Origin: Rhabdochromatium marinum
Lineage (GTDB): Bacteria > Pseudomonadota > Gammaproteobacteria > Chromatiales > Chromatiaceae
Reading direction: 5' to 3'
Length of the DNA stretch: 32,579 nt
Assembly: GCF_016583795.1 (NCBI RefSeq)
Contig: NZ_NRRS01000065.1
Span: 1 to 32,579, forward strand
The notes beneath the pieces were generated by a model. That model was given only the letters and a program-made list of their open reading frames with translations. It did not search any database and had not been told where the DNA came from. Shown here in pieces: positions 24,155 through 32,579 of the stretch. How positions within the stretch are numbered: the first letter of the stretch is position 1; the number at the start of each line of letters is the position of its first letter. The position numbers were made by a program, and so were the translations under genes.

Positions 24155-26719
24155 TCACGTTAGCAGCGGATTCCGAGTCGACATCGGCAGGAGGATGAAA
24201 AAGCGCGTCCCCTGACCCGGTTCGGATTCCGCCCAAATGCGGCCGTGGTGGTCGTCGAGGATGGTCTGGCTGATGGGCAATCCCATCCCCATGCCAGTGT
24301 CCTTGGTGGTGAAAAAGGGGTCGAACAAGCGCTCCATGCGCGCGGGCGGAATACCGGGGCCGTTATCGGCGACGCTGATCTGGGCGTGCTCGCCCAGCCT
24401 GCGGGTCGTGATGGTCAGGGCGCGTGCGTTTTCCGGTTGTTCGCCGAGTGCATCCAGTGCGTTGCGCACCAAGTTCAGCAACACCTGCTCAATTTGCACC
24501 AGATCGACATTGACCGGGATTTCCCCCGCAGCCAGGTCCAGCGCAATGCTGAACGCCAGACGCTCGGTTTCGAACTCAACAAAGCCACAGACTTCGCGCA
24601 CCAGATGGTTGAGATCGACCTGCGAGCGAATCGGCGGCTGCTTGCCGACGAGGGCGCGCAGCCGGCGGATAATTTCCCCGGCGCGCTCGGCCTGAGTGGA
24701 AATCTGGTTCATAGCCGCAATCAGTGCCGCAGCGTCGCCGAGACCGTTTTGCAGGCGCCGGCTGGCGCCCTTGGCATAGTTGACAATGGCCGCCAGCGGC
24801 TGATTCAGCTCGTGCGCCATGCCGGTAGCCACCTCACCCATGGTGCTGAGCCGGCACACATGCACCAGCTCGGCCTGATGCTGGCGCGACTCCTGCTCCG
24901 CCCGGCGCACAGCGGTGATGTCGCGCGCGTAAACATTCACATAGCCAAGATCCTGAATGGGCACGAACAGCAGCGAAAAGATATGGCTACCAAAGTCGCT
25001 CTCGCGCTCATGGGTCACGCCTTCCTGCAGCGCCTCGGTCAGGGTGTCATGCCAGGGTGCCGGCATCAGCCCCTGCAATCCCGTCTTCCAGAACGCCATG
25101 AGCGGCTCGCTGGCCGCGTTGACATAAACAATTACCCCCTGGTCGTTGACGCGTAGAATGGGGTTGGGACTCTCGCTGGCGAAGCGTGCCAGGCTCTTAA
25201 TCTCCCGCTCGGCCTGCTTGCGCTTGCTAATGTTGTGAATGTAGAGGGTGTAGAACCGCTGCTCGTCCAGATCGATGGGCACAATGGACAGCTCAATGGG
25301 GAACTCCGTCTCATCACTGCGCTGGGCCCGCAGCTCACCGCGCACATGGGTGTGATGAGCGCCGAGCTGGTGTCCGGCCGAGACGCTTAACATATCCTGA
25401 AAGCGTGCTCGGTCTGCCGTCGCAATGAAGCCAGCGGCAAAAGGCTCGCCCAGAGCCTGCGCAATGTTAAAGCCCAGCATCCGCTCAGCGGTGGGGTTGC
25501 AGTCGATGATGCGCCCGTCGCGATTGAGCGTCACAATGGCATCCAGCGAGGCCTCCATGATTGCGGCTTTCAGCGCCTCTGTTTGGCGCAGCTCGCTTTC
25601 GTGCTTGCGGCGCATGTCCTCGCGTGCATGCAGTACCAGCTGGGTAAACTGCTGAATCCACTCCTCCAGCAACAACAGCTGATTGCCGCCGCGACTGAAG
25701 GACGGCTGCTCAATGCCCAGCGCGCGTTGCGAAAAGGCTGACATGCGCGCCAGGACTTTGTTCAACCGCGCCGAAACCAGATAAAACACCAGTGTGAAGA
25801 CGCCAATAAACACCAGTGCCGCTACCACGCGCTGGCGGCGCTCAAAATGCACCACATGACGCGACATGCGCCTCACGCTGCGCTGCGGAACAAAGGTGGC
25901 AAACAGCATGTTCCAGTTAGAGCCTTCGTAGGCGGGCAGCGACTGGCGGGTGATCAAAAACAGCTCGGTCCAATCATCCACCGCAGTGCCCGGCACCAGG
26001 CGTTCGGGTTCATCGCTGGCCAGAATGCGCTGCTCATCCGAGTCAATCAGCGCCACAATGTTGCGATCAGCGGCAATAGCGCCATTGGAAGCGGCGAGAA
26101 AATCCGCATCAATGGGCACCAGCACCATGAGTCGCCCCATGGTGTAGCCACCGGTGTCTTCCACCCGATCACTGAGCAGCAGATAAGGCCGTTCGGCGAG
26201 ACGAATCAGCACCGGGCGCACCTCCTCGCCATCATTGAGCCATTGTCGGGTGTCGCTCAGCAGTTCGGCGGGCAGCGGCGTGGATCCAGCCTGATAAATT
26301 TCGCGCACCTGGCCACGGGTATCGACCAGCGCCACATGACTGGGCGCCAGCAAGGCGTTGCGCTCAAAGAAATCCGGCAGCCAGAAGGGGCGAAACCCCT
26401 CGTAAAGAATCGGCTCGACCTGTTCCTCGGGAAACCAAAACAGCGGCTCCAAATACTGCGACAGGCGCCGGTGATTGGCCAGTAGCCGGGTGGTGGCAGC
26501 GTAGTTGGTCAGATATTGATTAAAGCGCAGCAGGCTCTCGCGAGAGCGCAGATCAAGCCGGGCTTGCAGCTCGCTGCCGAAAATTTTTTCAATGGCGCGA
26601 CTCTGAATCTGATCCAGCACCATCCAAACGGCAAAGCCGGCCACCAGACCGATGACAATGGCAATCACTGGCATGGGCACCGGTCGGAGCACACGAAACA
26701 TCCAGAGTTTGATTTTCAT
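24155..26719 (-). CDS. Membrane sensor histidine kinase with two PAS domains
   Basis: The 854-residue kinase has an N-terminal membrane segment (PVIAIVIGLVAGFAVWMVL), a periplasmic sensing region of about 260 residues, a second membrane segment (VVAALVFIGVFTLVFYLV), then two PAS domains (near 387-500, EASLDAIVTLNRDGRIIDCN; and near 510-610, PILRVNDQGVIVYVN). The kinase core has the phospho-acceptor His636 in MAHELNQPLAAIVNYAKG, the N-box LVRNALDAL, DNGPGIP, and FDPFFTTKDTGMGMGL. It autophosphorylates and passes the phosphate to a response regulator; none is next to it, so it is an orphan. The ligand is unknown. I chose ATG 26719; the frame extends to a TTG at 26758. No strong ribosome-binding site is seen for either. 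Confidence 0.9.
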   Translation of the reverse strand: MKIKLWMFRVLRPVPMPVIAIVIGLVAGFAVWMVLDQIQSRAIEKIFGSELQARLDLRSRESLLRFNQYLTNYAATTRLLANHRRLSQYLEPLFWFPEEQVEPILYEGFRPFWLPDFFERNALLAPSHVALVDTRGQVREIYQAGSTPLPAELLSDTRQWLNDGEEVRPVLIRLAERPYLLLSDRVEDTGGYTMGRLMVLVPIDADFLAASNGAIAADRNIVALIDSDEQRILASDEPERLVPGTAVDDWTELFLITRQSLPAYEGSNWNMLFATFVPQRSVRRMSRHVVHFERRQRVVAALVFIGVFTLVFYLVSARLNKVLARMSAFSQRALGIEQPSFSRGGNQLLLLEEWIQQFTQLVLHAREDMRRKHESELRQTEALKAAIMEASLDAIVTLNRDGRIIDCNPTAERMLGFNIAQALGEPFAAGFIATADRARFQDMLSVSAGHQLGAHHTHVRGELRAQRSDETEFPIELSIVPIDLDEQRFYTLYIHNISKRKQAEREIKSLARFASESPNPILRVNDQGVIVYVNAASEPLMAFWKTGLQGLMPAPWHDTLTEALQEGVTHERESDFGSHIFSLLFVPIQDLGYVNVYARDITAVRRAEQESRQHQAELVHVCRLSTMGEVATGMAHELNQPLAAIVNYAKGASRRLQNGLGDAAALIAAMNQISTQAERAGEIIRRLRALVGKQPPIRSQVDLNHLVREVCGFVEFETERLAFSIALDLAAGEIPVNVDLVQIEQVLLNLVRNALDALGEQPENARALTITTRRLGEHAQISVADNGPGIPPARMERLFDPFFTTKDTGMGMGLPISQTILDDHHGRIWAESEPGQGTRFFILLPMSTRNPLLT

Positions 26720-26812
26720 CAGCCGAAGTTTCACGCGCCTAAACCTGCAACAAAACAACCGTCATCATTCTAACAGATGACGCCGCCGGCAATTTTCTGG
26801 ACAATAGTTCGA

Positions 26813-27358
26813 ATGAAAGCTTCAGACCCCTCTCCACCTCAGGCCCGCCTGGATGCGGCTAGTCTTCAGCAAGCGCGCGTGCCGGGCGTGGTGCGCCGCC
26901 TCATCAGTGCGCTCTACGACCTGATGCTGCTGGCGTCCGTGCTGGTGGTGGCCAGCGCCCTAGTGACCCTGCCCTATGTCGGAATGCTCGGTGGTGATCT
27001 CACCCAAGGCTTGCCAAGGACCTTGTTTCAAATCTATCTACTGAGCGTTGGCGCTTTTTACTATCTGTATTTCTGGTCAGCGGGCCGGCAAACGCTCGGC
27101 ATGCGCGCCTGGCGCTTACAGCTGGTGCGCAGTCAGGATGGACAAGCGCTGCGCTGGCTTGATGCCTTGCGCCGCCTTGGGTTTACCCTGCTGTGCATGG
27201 CTCCGGCCGGCCTGGGACTGTGGTGGGCCTGGATCGACCGGGATCAACTAAGCTGGCATGATCGGCTTTCGGGTACGCGGCTGGTGATCCTGGCCAAACC
27301 CTCAAAATCCTCATCAGGCTCTTCGTCTACATCCAGCGCCACCGGTCCAACCGCATGA
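26813..27358 (+). CDS. RDD-family membrane protein
   Basis: The 181-residue protein has the RDD pattern: an N-terminal Arg and Asp around the first membrane segment (VRRLISALYDLMLLASVLVV), a second segment with FYYLYFWSAGRQTLGMRAWRL, and a third (LGFTLLCMAPAGLGLWW) ending in ISWHDRLSGTRLV-like sequence (LSWHDRLSGTRLV). It is an inner-membrane protein; some relatives have been linked to ion transport, but the function here is not known. The ATG at 26813 is preferred over 26777 because the RDD domain follows closely. Its stop overlaps the start of the next gene (ATGA), so the two are co-translated. The C-terminal tail is Ser-rich. Confidence 0.85.
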   Translation: MKASDPSPPQARLDAASLQQARVPGVVRRLISALYDLMLLASVLVVASALVTLPYVGMLGGDLTQGLPRTLFQIYLLSVGAFYYLYFWSAGRQTLGMRAWRLQLVRSQDGQALRWLDALRRLGFTLLCMAPAGLGLWWAWIDRDQLSWHDRLSGTRLVILAKPSKSSSGSSSTSSATGPTA

Positions 27359-27993
27359 AATTCAAGCTGATCCCCGTCACAGACTTCCAGCAGAATTGCA
27401 CCCTGCTGATGTGCGAACAGACGCTTGAAGCGGTCATTATTGATCCCGGCGGCGAGCCGGAGCGCCTGATCATCGCCCTGCACGCGTTCAACGCCAGGCC
27501 ACGGCATATTCTGCTCACGCACGGACATATTGATCATGTCGGCGCCGCACCCGAGCTGGCGCAGCAACTCAAGGTGCCTATCCTGGGGCCGCATCGCGAC
27601 GACAGTTTTCTATTCAATGCCCTGCCCGAACAGGCGCAAATGTTTGGTTTTCCACCGCAGCGGGCCTTTACCCCGGATGCCTGGCTCGAGGCCGGAGAAA
27701 GCCTTGACTTTGGCGAGGAACGTCTGGAAGTGTTGCATTGTCCCGGTCACTCACCGGGACATCTGGTATATTTTGACCGTCAGGGTGCCTTGGCGCAGGT
27801 GGGCGATGTGCTGTTTCGCGGGGCCATTGGCCGCACCGATCTGCCACGCGGTCAGCATCAGCAACTCTTGGAGTCGATTCAGCGCATCCTGCTACCGCTG
27901 GGTGACCATGTACGCTTTATTCCCGGCCATGGCCCCATGTCAAGCTTTGGCGCTGAACGGCGCAACAATCCCTTTCTCGGCAAGCTGCACTGA
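27355..27993 (+). CDS. Metallo-beta-lactamase-fold hydrolase (glyoxalase II-like, YcbL type)
   Basis: The 212-residue hydrolase has the metal-binding motif THGHIDH (His56, His58, Asp60, His61), then His132 in CPGHSPGH, Asp151 in VGDVLF and His192 in IPGHGPMS, which together bind two metal ions. Length and motifs fit the small glyoxalase-II-like group represented by YcbL, which hydrolyses thioesters such as S-lactoylglutathione; the true substrate is not proven. The ATG overlaps the RDD stop by 4 bp. No signal peptide is seen, so it acts in the cytoplasm. Confidence 0.9.
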   Translation: MKFKLIPVTDFQQNCTLLMCEQTLEAVIIDPGGEPERLIIALHAFNARPRHILLTHGHIDHVGAAPELAQQLKVPILGPHRDDSFLFNALPEQAQMFGFPPQRAFTPDAWLEAGESLDFGEERLEVLHCPGHSPGHLVYFDRQGALAQVGDVLFRGAIGRTDLPRGQHQQLLESIQRILLPLGDHVRFIPGHGPMSSFGAERRNNPFLGKLH

Positions 27994-28058
27994 AGGCACC
28001 AACCGTCCCGGGCTGGTTGAGTTCTCGCATTGGCATTTTTTTGTAGCCACATTATTCT

Positions 28059-28688
28059 ATGCGCGCATCCATTCACGACAACCACTTTCTGCTGCGACGG
28101 CTCCATTCAGCCTTGGGGTTGCTTCCGCTCGGCGGTTTTCTGATCTTCCATCTGTGGGAAAATTCGCAATCCCGTTTCGGGCCGGAGCATTACAACGCCC
28201 AGGTCGCCGCCATTCAGGATATTAATTATCTGCTGATCATTGAGGTACTGGTCATCGCCCTGCCGCTGCTGCTGCATGCCGGCTACGGACTGGTCATCAT
28301 CGGCAGCGGCAGTGCCGAGCCGCTGCGTTATTCCTATGCGCGCAACTGGCTGTACTGGCTGCAACGCATCTCAGGCATTGCCATTATTGCCTTTCTGGCG
28401 CTGCATCTGGGCCTGACCCGGATCGCGGCCCTGCTCGACCCCCAAATTAACGCGGATCTGTTTCGCTATATGCAACAATCCCTGTCGCAGCCCGTAACCC
28501 TGATCCTGTATCTGTTCGGCCTTTGGTTGTCGGTGTTTCATTTTGCCAACGGGCTTGCCACGGCCGCCATTAGCTGGGGACTGACCACAGACGCCGCCGC
28601 CCAGCGCCGTTTCGGCTGGTTCTGCATCGGCAGCGGACTGGTGCTCGGCGCGCTTGGCACTCACGGTTTAATCGGGTTTCTGAAATGA
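28059..28688 (+). CDS. sdhC: Succinate dehydrogenase/fumarate reductase cytochrome b subunit (diheme type)
   Basis: The 209-residue membrane protein has five hydrophobic segments and four well-placed histidines: His31 (FLIFHLW), His73 (LLLHAGYG), His116 (LALHLGL) and His161 (SVFHFANG). Their spacing (42, 43, 45) nearly matches the four heme-b ligands of the Bacillus-type diheme SdhC, so this is a type B anchor. It holds the two hemes and the quinone site and anchors the flavoprotein and iron-sulfur subunits. The ATG at 28059 lacks a clear ribosome-binding site. The gene overlaps sdhA by 4 bp (ATGA). Direction of the reaction (oxidation or fumarate reduction) cannot be told from sequence. Confidence 0.92.
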   Translation: MRASIHDNHFLLRRLHSALGLLPLGGFLIFHLWENSQSRFGPEHYNAQVAAIQDINYLLIIEVLVIALPLLLHAGYGLVIIGSGSAEPLRYSYARNWLYWLQRISGIAIIAFLALHLGLTRIAALLDPQINADLFRYMQQSLSQPVTLILYLFGLWLSVFHFANGLATAAISWGLTTDAAAQRRFGWFCIGSGLVLGALGTHGLIGFLK

Positions 28689-30571
28689 GCGCGCGTTCAG
28701 TTATTGTCGTTGGTGGTGGACTGGCCGGACTGCTCGCCAGCCTGCGCATTGCCACGGCCGGCCATCAGGTGCAGCTGTTTTCCCTGTTCGAGGTCATGCG
28801 CTCGCACTCGGTTTGCGCCCAGGGTGGCATCAATGCCGCGCTGGACACCAAGGGTGAGGGCGACAGCATTGAACAGCACATTGTCGACACCCTCAAGGGC
28901 GGCAGCTATTTGGCCAATCAGCCACCGGTCAAGTCGTTGTGCGAAGAAGCCCCCGGCCTGATCAATAGCTTCGAACGCATGGGTGTGGCCTTCTCACGCA
29001 CGCCCGAAGGTGGACTGGATCAGCGCCTGTTCGGAGGCGTGAAGAACAAACGCACCTGTTTCGCCGGCGCCAGTACCGGGCAACAGCTGCTCTACAGCCT
29101 CGACCAACAGGTTCGGCGCCTGGAAGTCGAAAAAAAGATCGAAAAACTTGAGTGGTGGGAATTTCTCGCCATCGTCAAGGACCCCCAGGGTCGCTGTCGT
29201 GGCATCGTTGCCATGAACCTGCGCAGCCTGGAGGTGCGCGCTTTTCGCGCTGACGCTGTGGTGCTGGCCACCGGCGGCTTTGGGCAGATTTACAGCCCCA
29301 AGACCACCTGTTCGACCAACTCGACCGGCGCCGCCGCCAGCCGGGTGTTCCAGCAGGGCGCACGTTTTGCCAATGCCGAGTTCTTCCAGTTCCACCCCAC
29401 CGCCATGATCGGCGATGACAAAACCCGCCTGATGAGCGAGGCCGCACGCGGCGAAGGCGGTCGAATTTGGGTGCCACGCCAAGCGCATGATCGCCGTGAG
29501 CCCCTGTCCATCCCGGAAGCTGAGCGCTTTTATTTTCTGGAAGACTGGTATCCAAGCTACGGCAACACCGTCCCGCGCGATATTGCCTCGCGGGCGATCT
29601 GGAAGGTCACCCGCGAACTTGAACTGGGCGTGGGTGGTCAGGATCAGGTCTACCTTGATCTCACGCATCTGGATCCCAAGCAAGTCGAGACACGCTTGGG
29701 CGCCATATTATCCATCTACCGCAAATTCTCGGGTGTGGATCCAATCAACACCCCAATGCGGATTTTCCCCGCCGCCCACTATGCCATGGGCGGACTCTGG
29801 GTGGATTTCGAGAAAGATCCCACCACCGGCGGCCTGCGCGCCAACAGCCCGCGCAATCATGCCACCAGCATTCCCGGGCTCTACGCCTGCGGAGAATGCG
29901 ATTACGCCTATCACGGCGCCAATCGCCTCGGTGCCAACTCCCTGCTGTCAGCGGCCTTTTCCGGGCGGGTCGCCGGTGAGGCCGTGACCGCGTATGTCTC
30001 CGGTCTGGAACAGTCGGTGAGCACCGATGCCCAGGGCGCTTTCGATGCCGAAATCCGCTATCAGAACCAGATCAATCATCATTTCATCCATGCCAATGGC
30101 AATGAAAACCCCTATGAACTCCACCAGCGCCTCGGCGCTCTGATGACGGATGCCGTCGGCGTCATCCGCGAGAACGCCCTGATCGATGAAGCCTTTGACG
30201 AACTGGTCAGGTTGGAGCAGGCCTTTGCCAGACTCAAGCTCGGCGAGGCCAACCCCTGGGCCAATCAAACGCTGGCCTATGCGCGTCAGGTGTTCGACAT
30301 GGTGAAGCTCGCCCAAGTGGTCACGGCCAGCGCCCATGCCCGCGACGAATGCCGGGGCGCGCATCACAAACCCGCCTTTGAGGATCTGCCGCCGAAGCAC
30401 AGCAAGACCGGCGACGAAGACTTCGAGATCTATCGCGAGCGCTGGAAAGCCAACAATAAAAAGTGGCTAAGAACCACCATCGCGGACTATCACCAAGACG
30501 GGCCAAGAATTGGTTACGAACCGGTTGATACCAGCTTAGTCGCCGCTGATCAACCGCGCGATTATCGCTAA
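28685..30571 (+). CDS. sdhA: Succinate dehydrogenase/fumarate reductase flavoprotein subunit
   Basis: The 628-residue catalytic subunit starts with the FAD-binding VVGGGLAGLLASLR (8-21) and has His41 in RSHSVCAQGGINAAL, the residue that binds FAD covalently in this family. The substrate domain shows EFFQFHPT, HYAMGGLWVDF and HGANRLGANSLLSA, all typical of SdhA/FrdA. The C-terminal helical and tail regions (HARDECRGAHHKPAF) are as in type-B enzymes. It oxidises succinate to fumarate, or the reverse, and passes electrons to SdhB. Translational coupling to sdhC and 39 bp to sdhB define an sdhCAB operon. Length is normal. Confidence 0.95.
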   Translation: MSARSVIVVGGGLAGLLASLRIATAGHQVQLFSLFEVMRSHSVCAQGGINAALDTKGEGDSIEQHIVDTLKGGSYLANQPPVKSLCEEAPGLINSFERMGVAFSRTPEGGLDQRLFGGVKNKRTCFAGASTGQQLLYSLDQQVRRLEVEKKIEKLEWWEFLAIVKDPQGRCRGIVAMNLRSLEVRAFRADAVVLATGGFGQIYSPKTTCSTNSTGAAASRVFQQGARFANAEFFQFHPTAMIGDDKTRLMSEAARGEGGRIWVPRQAHDRREPLSIPEAERFYFLEDWYPSYGNTVPRDIASRAIWKVTRELELGVGGQDQVYLDLTHLDPKQVETRLGAILSIYRKFSGVDPINTPMRIFPAAHYAMGGLWVDFEKDPTTGGLRANSPRNHATSIPGLYACGECDYAYHGANRLGANSLLSAAFSGRVAGEAVTAYVSGLEQSVSTDAQGAFDAEIRYQNQINHHFIHANGNENPYELHQRLGALMTDAVGVIRENALIDEAFDELVRLEQAFARLKLGEANPWANQTLAYARQVFDMVKLAQVVTASAHARDECRGAHHKPAFEDLPPKHSKTGDEDFEIYRERWKANNKKWLRTTIADYHQDGPRIGYEPVDTSLVAADQPRDYR

Positions 30572-30610
30572 TGCCGTCTTTTGTCAGCCTCATTTAGCTA
30601 TTTATCGCAG

Positions 30611-31813
30611 ATGTCCAACACAACAGACTCCAATCCGATGCCGGCGGCACCCCAATCCGAAGCTATGCGCCCGGCATCCGCCGATGAGACCAGGCTTGAG
30701 GAACCGGATCTGGCCTCCAGCCCAACACCCAATCCAGTCCCCAGATCGGAAGCGCAGCAGCAACCGGGACAAACCGCAGACCAAACATTTGATCAACCGC
30801 AGCAGAAGACCGCGCCAAGCCAAGCGCCCGGCCCCGATGCAGCGGCGACGGCGGAAGCTGATGCCCCTCAAACGGCGGCTCCTGAGCCGACCAACGAACG
30901 CCTGAGTGAGTCAGCCACAGCCTTCGCCGCCGCTCCCCGGCCCGAACGCCACCGGGACAGCAGCCGGGTTGCCATTCTGGACATCGACACCGATAGCTTG
31001 CCAGGTGAAATGATCCACGACACCTCCGAACTGGACGCTGTAGAAGCGGCAGACGCAGCGGTCAGCATCGAAAGTGTCGAACTCAAAATCCGCCGTCAGG
31101 ACGATCCTTTCTCTCCGCCCTATTGGCAACACTTTGCACTGCCCTACTTCCCGCGCGACAATGTCGTTGCGGTGCTGCGCCGCCTGCGCGTCAACCCGAT
31201 CACCAGCGATGGTGAGCGCGTCGATCCGGTGGTCTTCGATCACAACTGCATGGAAGAAGTCTGCGGCGCCTGCGCGATGATGATCAACGGCCAGCCCCGC
31301 CCGGCCTGCTCAGCGCTGATCGACGAACTCAAACAGCCGGTTGTTCTCGAACCCCTGCCCAAGTTTCCACTGGTGCGCGACCTGCTGGTGGATCGCAGCT
31401 CCATGTTTGAGCACTTAAAGCACGTCCAGGCCTGGGTGCGCGTCGACGGCCCCTGGGCCGTGCATCAGCCCAGCCCACGGGTATCGCAACAGCAGTGGGC
31501 CAAGGATTACCTCTTCAGTCGCTGCATGAGTTGCGGCTGCTGCCTGGCCGCCTGCCCTCAGTACGACGATGCCCAGGATTTTGTCGGCCCGGCAGCTCTC
31601 GCTCAGGTTCGCCTGATGAATGCCCAGCCCACCGGCCGTTTTGATCGCACCGAACGCCTGCATCGCATTATGGGCCAGGGCGGTCTCAGCGACTGCGGCA
31701 ACGCGCAAAACTGTGTGCGCGTCTGTCCCAAGGAGATTCCGCTGACCACGGCCATCGGTGAATTGGGACGCGCCACCACGATTCAGGCGCTCAAAGACCT
31801 GTTCGGCGATTGA
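30611..31813 (+). CDS. sdhB: Succinate dehydrogenase iron-sulfur subunit with long disordered N-terminal extension
   Basis: The normal SdhB part starts near residue 156 (VELKIRRQD). The [2Fe-2S] ligands are Cys213, 218, 221 and 232; the other clusters use Cys305, 308, 311, 315 (CMSCGCCLAACP) and Cys362, 368, 372 (NCVRVCPKE). It carries electrons from SdhA FAD to the quinone site. Ahead of this lies an unusual 155-residue extension, rich in Pro, Ala, Gln, Glu and Thr with no predicted fold, absent in ordinary SdhB of about 240-250 residues. I chose ATG 30611; a TTG at 30581 would add 10 residues. Neither has a clear ribosome-binding site, so an even later start within the extension (for example near Met150 in GEMIHD) cannot be excluded; codon use stays coding-like throughout. 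Confidence 0.9.
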   Translation: MSNTTDSNPMPAAPQSEAMRPASADETRLEEPDLASSPTPNPVPRSEAQQQPGQTADQTFDQPQQKTAPSQAPGPDAAATAEADAPQTAAPEPTNERLSESATAFAAAPRPERHRDSSRVAILDIDTDSLPGEMIHDTSELDAVEAADAAVSIESVELKIRRQDDPFSPPYWQHFALPYFPRDNVVAVLRRLRVNPITSDGERVDPVVFDHNCMEEVCGACAMMINGQPRPACSALIDELKQPVVLEPLPKFPLVRDLLVDRSSMFEHLKHVQAWVRVDGPWAVHQPSPRVSQQQWAKDYLFSRCMSCGCCLAACPQYDDAQDFVGPAALAQVRLMNAQPTGRFDRTERLHRIMGQGGLSDCGNAQNCVRVCPKEIPLTTAIGELGRATTIQALKDLFGD

Positions 31814-31836
31814 TCCTGGCTTAGGCAGATCACAAT

Positions 31837-32451
31837 ATGCGCGATACCTTTGTTGACCTCATTCGCCATGGCGAGCCACGCGGTGGGATGATGATTCGCG
31901 GCCAGCACGCCGACCATCCGCTCAGTCCGCTCGGCTGGCAACAAATGAACGAAGCCGTCGGCGCAGCGGCGCCTTGGACGCAAATCGTCTCCTCACCGCT
32001 AAGCCGCTGCCGGGCATTTGCCAGCGATCTGGCCGGTCGCCACCAATTACCCCTGATCATTGAGCCCGAGCTGCGCGAGATCAGCATGGGACGCTGGGAA
32101 GGCCGCCTGCATCGCGAAATTGCCACCACGGAACCCGAAGCCTTCATCAATTTCTATCGTGACCCCGCCACGCACCGCCCCCCAGGCGGCGAAACCCTTG
32201 AGGCACTGCTCGCCCGGGTCGGACCCGTTTACGACCGCCTAGTCGAACAGCACCCCGGTCAGCACCTGCTGATCTCCGCCCATGCCGGCGTCATCCGTGC
32301 CATCCTGGGTCATCTTCTCAAAGCCGAGCCGCGCCACTGGTACCGACTGCGCATCGACTTTGCCGGCCTCAGCCGGGTGCGCCATGATCGTTTCGGCGCC
32401 GGCATTCAATACATCAACGCCCAACGCCTGCGCGAGCAACCGGTTGATTGA
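31837..32451 (+). CDS. Histidine phosphatase family protein (phosphoglycerate-mutase-like)
   Basis: The 204-residue protein has the family signature RHGE with Arg10-His11-Gly12 (FVDLIRHGEP), an SPLSRCRAFA segment with the second conserved Arg, a conserved acidic EISMGRWEG loop and the second catalytic His149 in SAHAGVIRAIL. His11 becomes phosphorylated during hydrolysis of a phosphate ester. Members include alpha-ribazole phosphatase (CobC) and sugar phosphatases; the ISMGRWEG form fits that group, but no cobalamin gene is adjacent, so the substrate is open. It starts 23 bp after sdhB and may be read from the same transcript. Confidence 0.9.
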   Translation: MRDTFVDLIRHGEPRGGMMIRGQHADHPLSPLGWQQMNEAVGAAAPWTQIVSSPLSRCRAFASDLAGRHQLPLIIEPELREISMGRWEGRLHREIATTEPEAFINFYRDPATHRPPGGETLEALLARVGPVYDRLVEQHPGQHLLISAHAGVIRAILGHLLKAEPRHWYRLRIDFAGLSRVRHDRFGAGIQYINAQRLREQPVD

Positions 32452-32462
32452 TTAAACCGCGC

Positions 32463-32579
32463 CTAACCTGGAATACGTAGTTTTTCTTCCTCTGGGTCGA
32501 GGGCGATCTTTACCCACAGGCGATCCGCTACTTCAAAGACGTTGCGGTTGATGTTCTTGGCGAATTGATGCACGCGCTG
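32463..32579 (-). CDS. C-terminal end of an unrecognised gene (partial, runs off window end)
   Basis: On the minus strand an open frame comes in from the window edge and stops at TAG (32465-32463), giving 38 residues with good coding character (RVHQFAKNINRNVFEVADRL, then LDPEEEKLRIPG). It is convergent with the phosphatase gene, only 11 bp apart. I do not recognise the family from this tail. Confidence 0.6.
   Translation of the reverse strand, partial: QRVHQFAKNINRNVFEVADRLWVKIALDPEEEKLRIPG

Noticed and set aside
27994-28020. Possible terminator hairpin after the metallo-beta-lactamase-fold gene
   Set aside because: The ACCAACC/GGCTGGT stem has a mismatch and no T-run follows.
28030-28058. 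Promoter-like TTGGCA / 17 bp / TATTCT before sdhC
   Set aside because: The -10 ends directly at the sdhC ATG, so transcription would start inside the gene; likely coincidental unless the true start is later.
1-32579. tRNA, rRNA, riboswitch or CRISPR array anywhere in the window
   Set aside because: I found no convincing tRNA cloverleaf, rRNA core sequence, known riboswitch core or direct-repeat array on either strand by eye.

Overview
The window looks like chromosomal DNA of a GC-rich Gammaproteobacterium, plausibly a purple sulfur bacterium or relative (Chromatiales). This is inferred from the mix of a nitrile-hydratase-leader RiPP cluster, a diheme succinate dehydrogenase/fumarate reductase set (sdhCAB) and overall codon use. 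No rRNA or tRNA gene is present to prove it.

Region 1 (1-9966) is a defence-like or conflict-like island. It starts with the tail of a probable insertion sequence (2-103), which appears to have cut off the second gene of a small operon whose first gene encodes a trypsin-co-occurring (Trypco1, CU044_2847-type) protein. After about 670 bp with no recognisable gene comes a 1515-residue fusion: an N-terminal caspase-like protease, a central Hsp90/GHKL ATPase and six C-terminal repeats spaced exactly 67 residues apart. Convergent to it, with a 12-bp tail overlap, is a three-gene operon: an alpha/beta hydrolase, a second caspase-like protease, and an unrecognised 578-residue protein with two beta-sandwich-like motifs. 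The two modules probably act as a signal-activated proteolytic or lipolytic system, with the Hsp90-repeat part as sensor and switch.

Region 2 (about 10225-11431) is an IS481-family insertion sequence with an intact DDE transposase and a likely terminator. It separates the conflict island from the next module.

Region 3 (11501-24144) is a complete RiPP (proteusin-type) system. Six genes on the minus strand read: precursor with nitrile-hydratase-like leader, HlyD-type adaptor, C39-peptidase ABC exporter, second large ABC exporter, YcaO enzyme, and cobalamin-type radical SAM C-methyltransferase. A divergent TolC-type outer-membrane gene completes a type I export route. The predicted 51-residue core is unusual: 18 Thr, 10 Glu and 8 Val, with no Cys and no Ser, although a YcaO enzyme is present. 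The YcaO would have to act on Thr or on the backbone. This is the strongest candidate for an undescribed product.

Region 4 (24155-32579) is mostly housekeeping: an orphan PAS-containing sensor histidine kinase, an RDD membrane protein translationally coupled to a metallo-beta-lactamase-fold hydrolase, the sdhCAB genes (the iron-sulfur subunit carries an unusual disordered N-terminal extension of about 155 residues), a histidine phosphatase, and the C-terminal end of an unrecognised minus-strand gene at the window edge.
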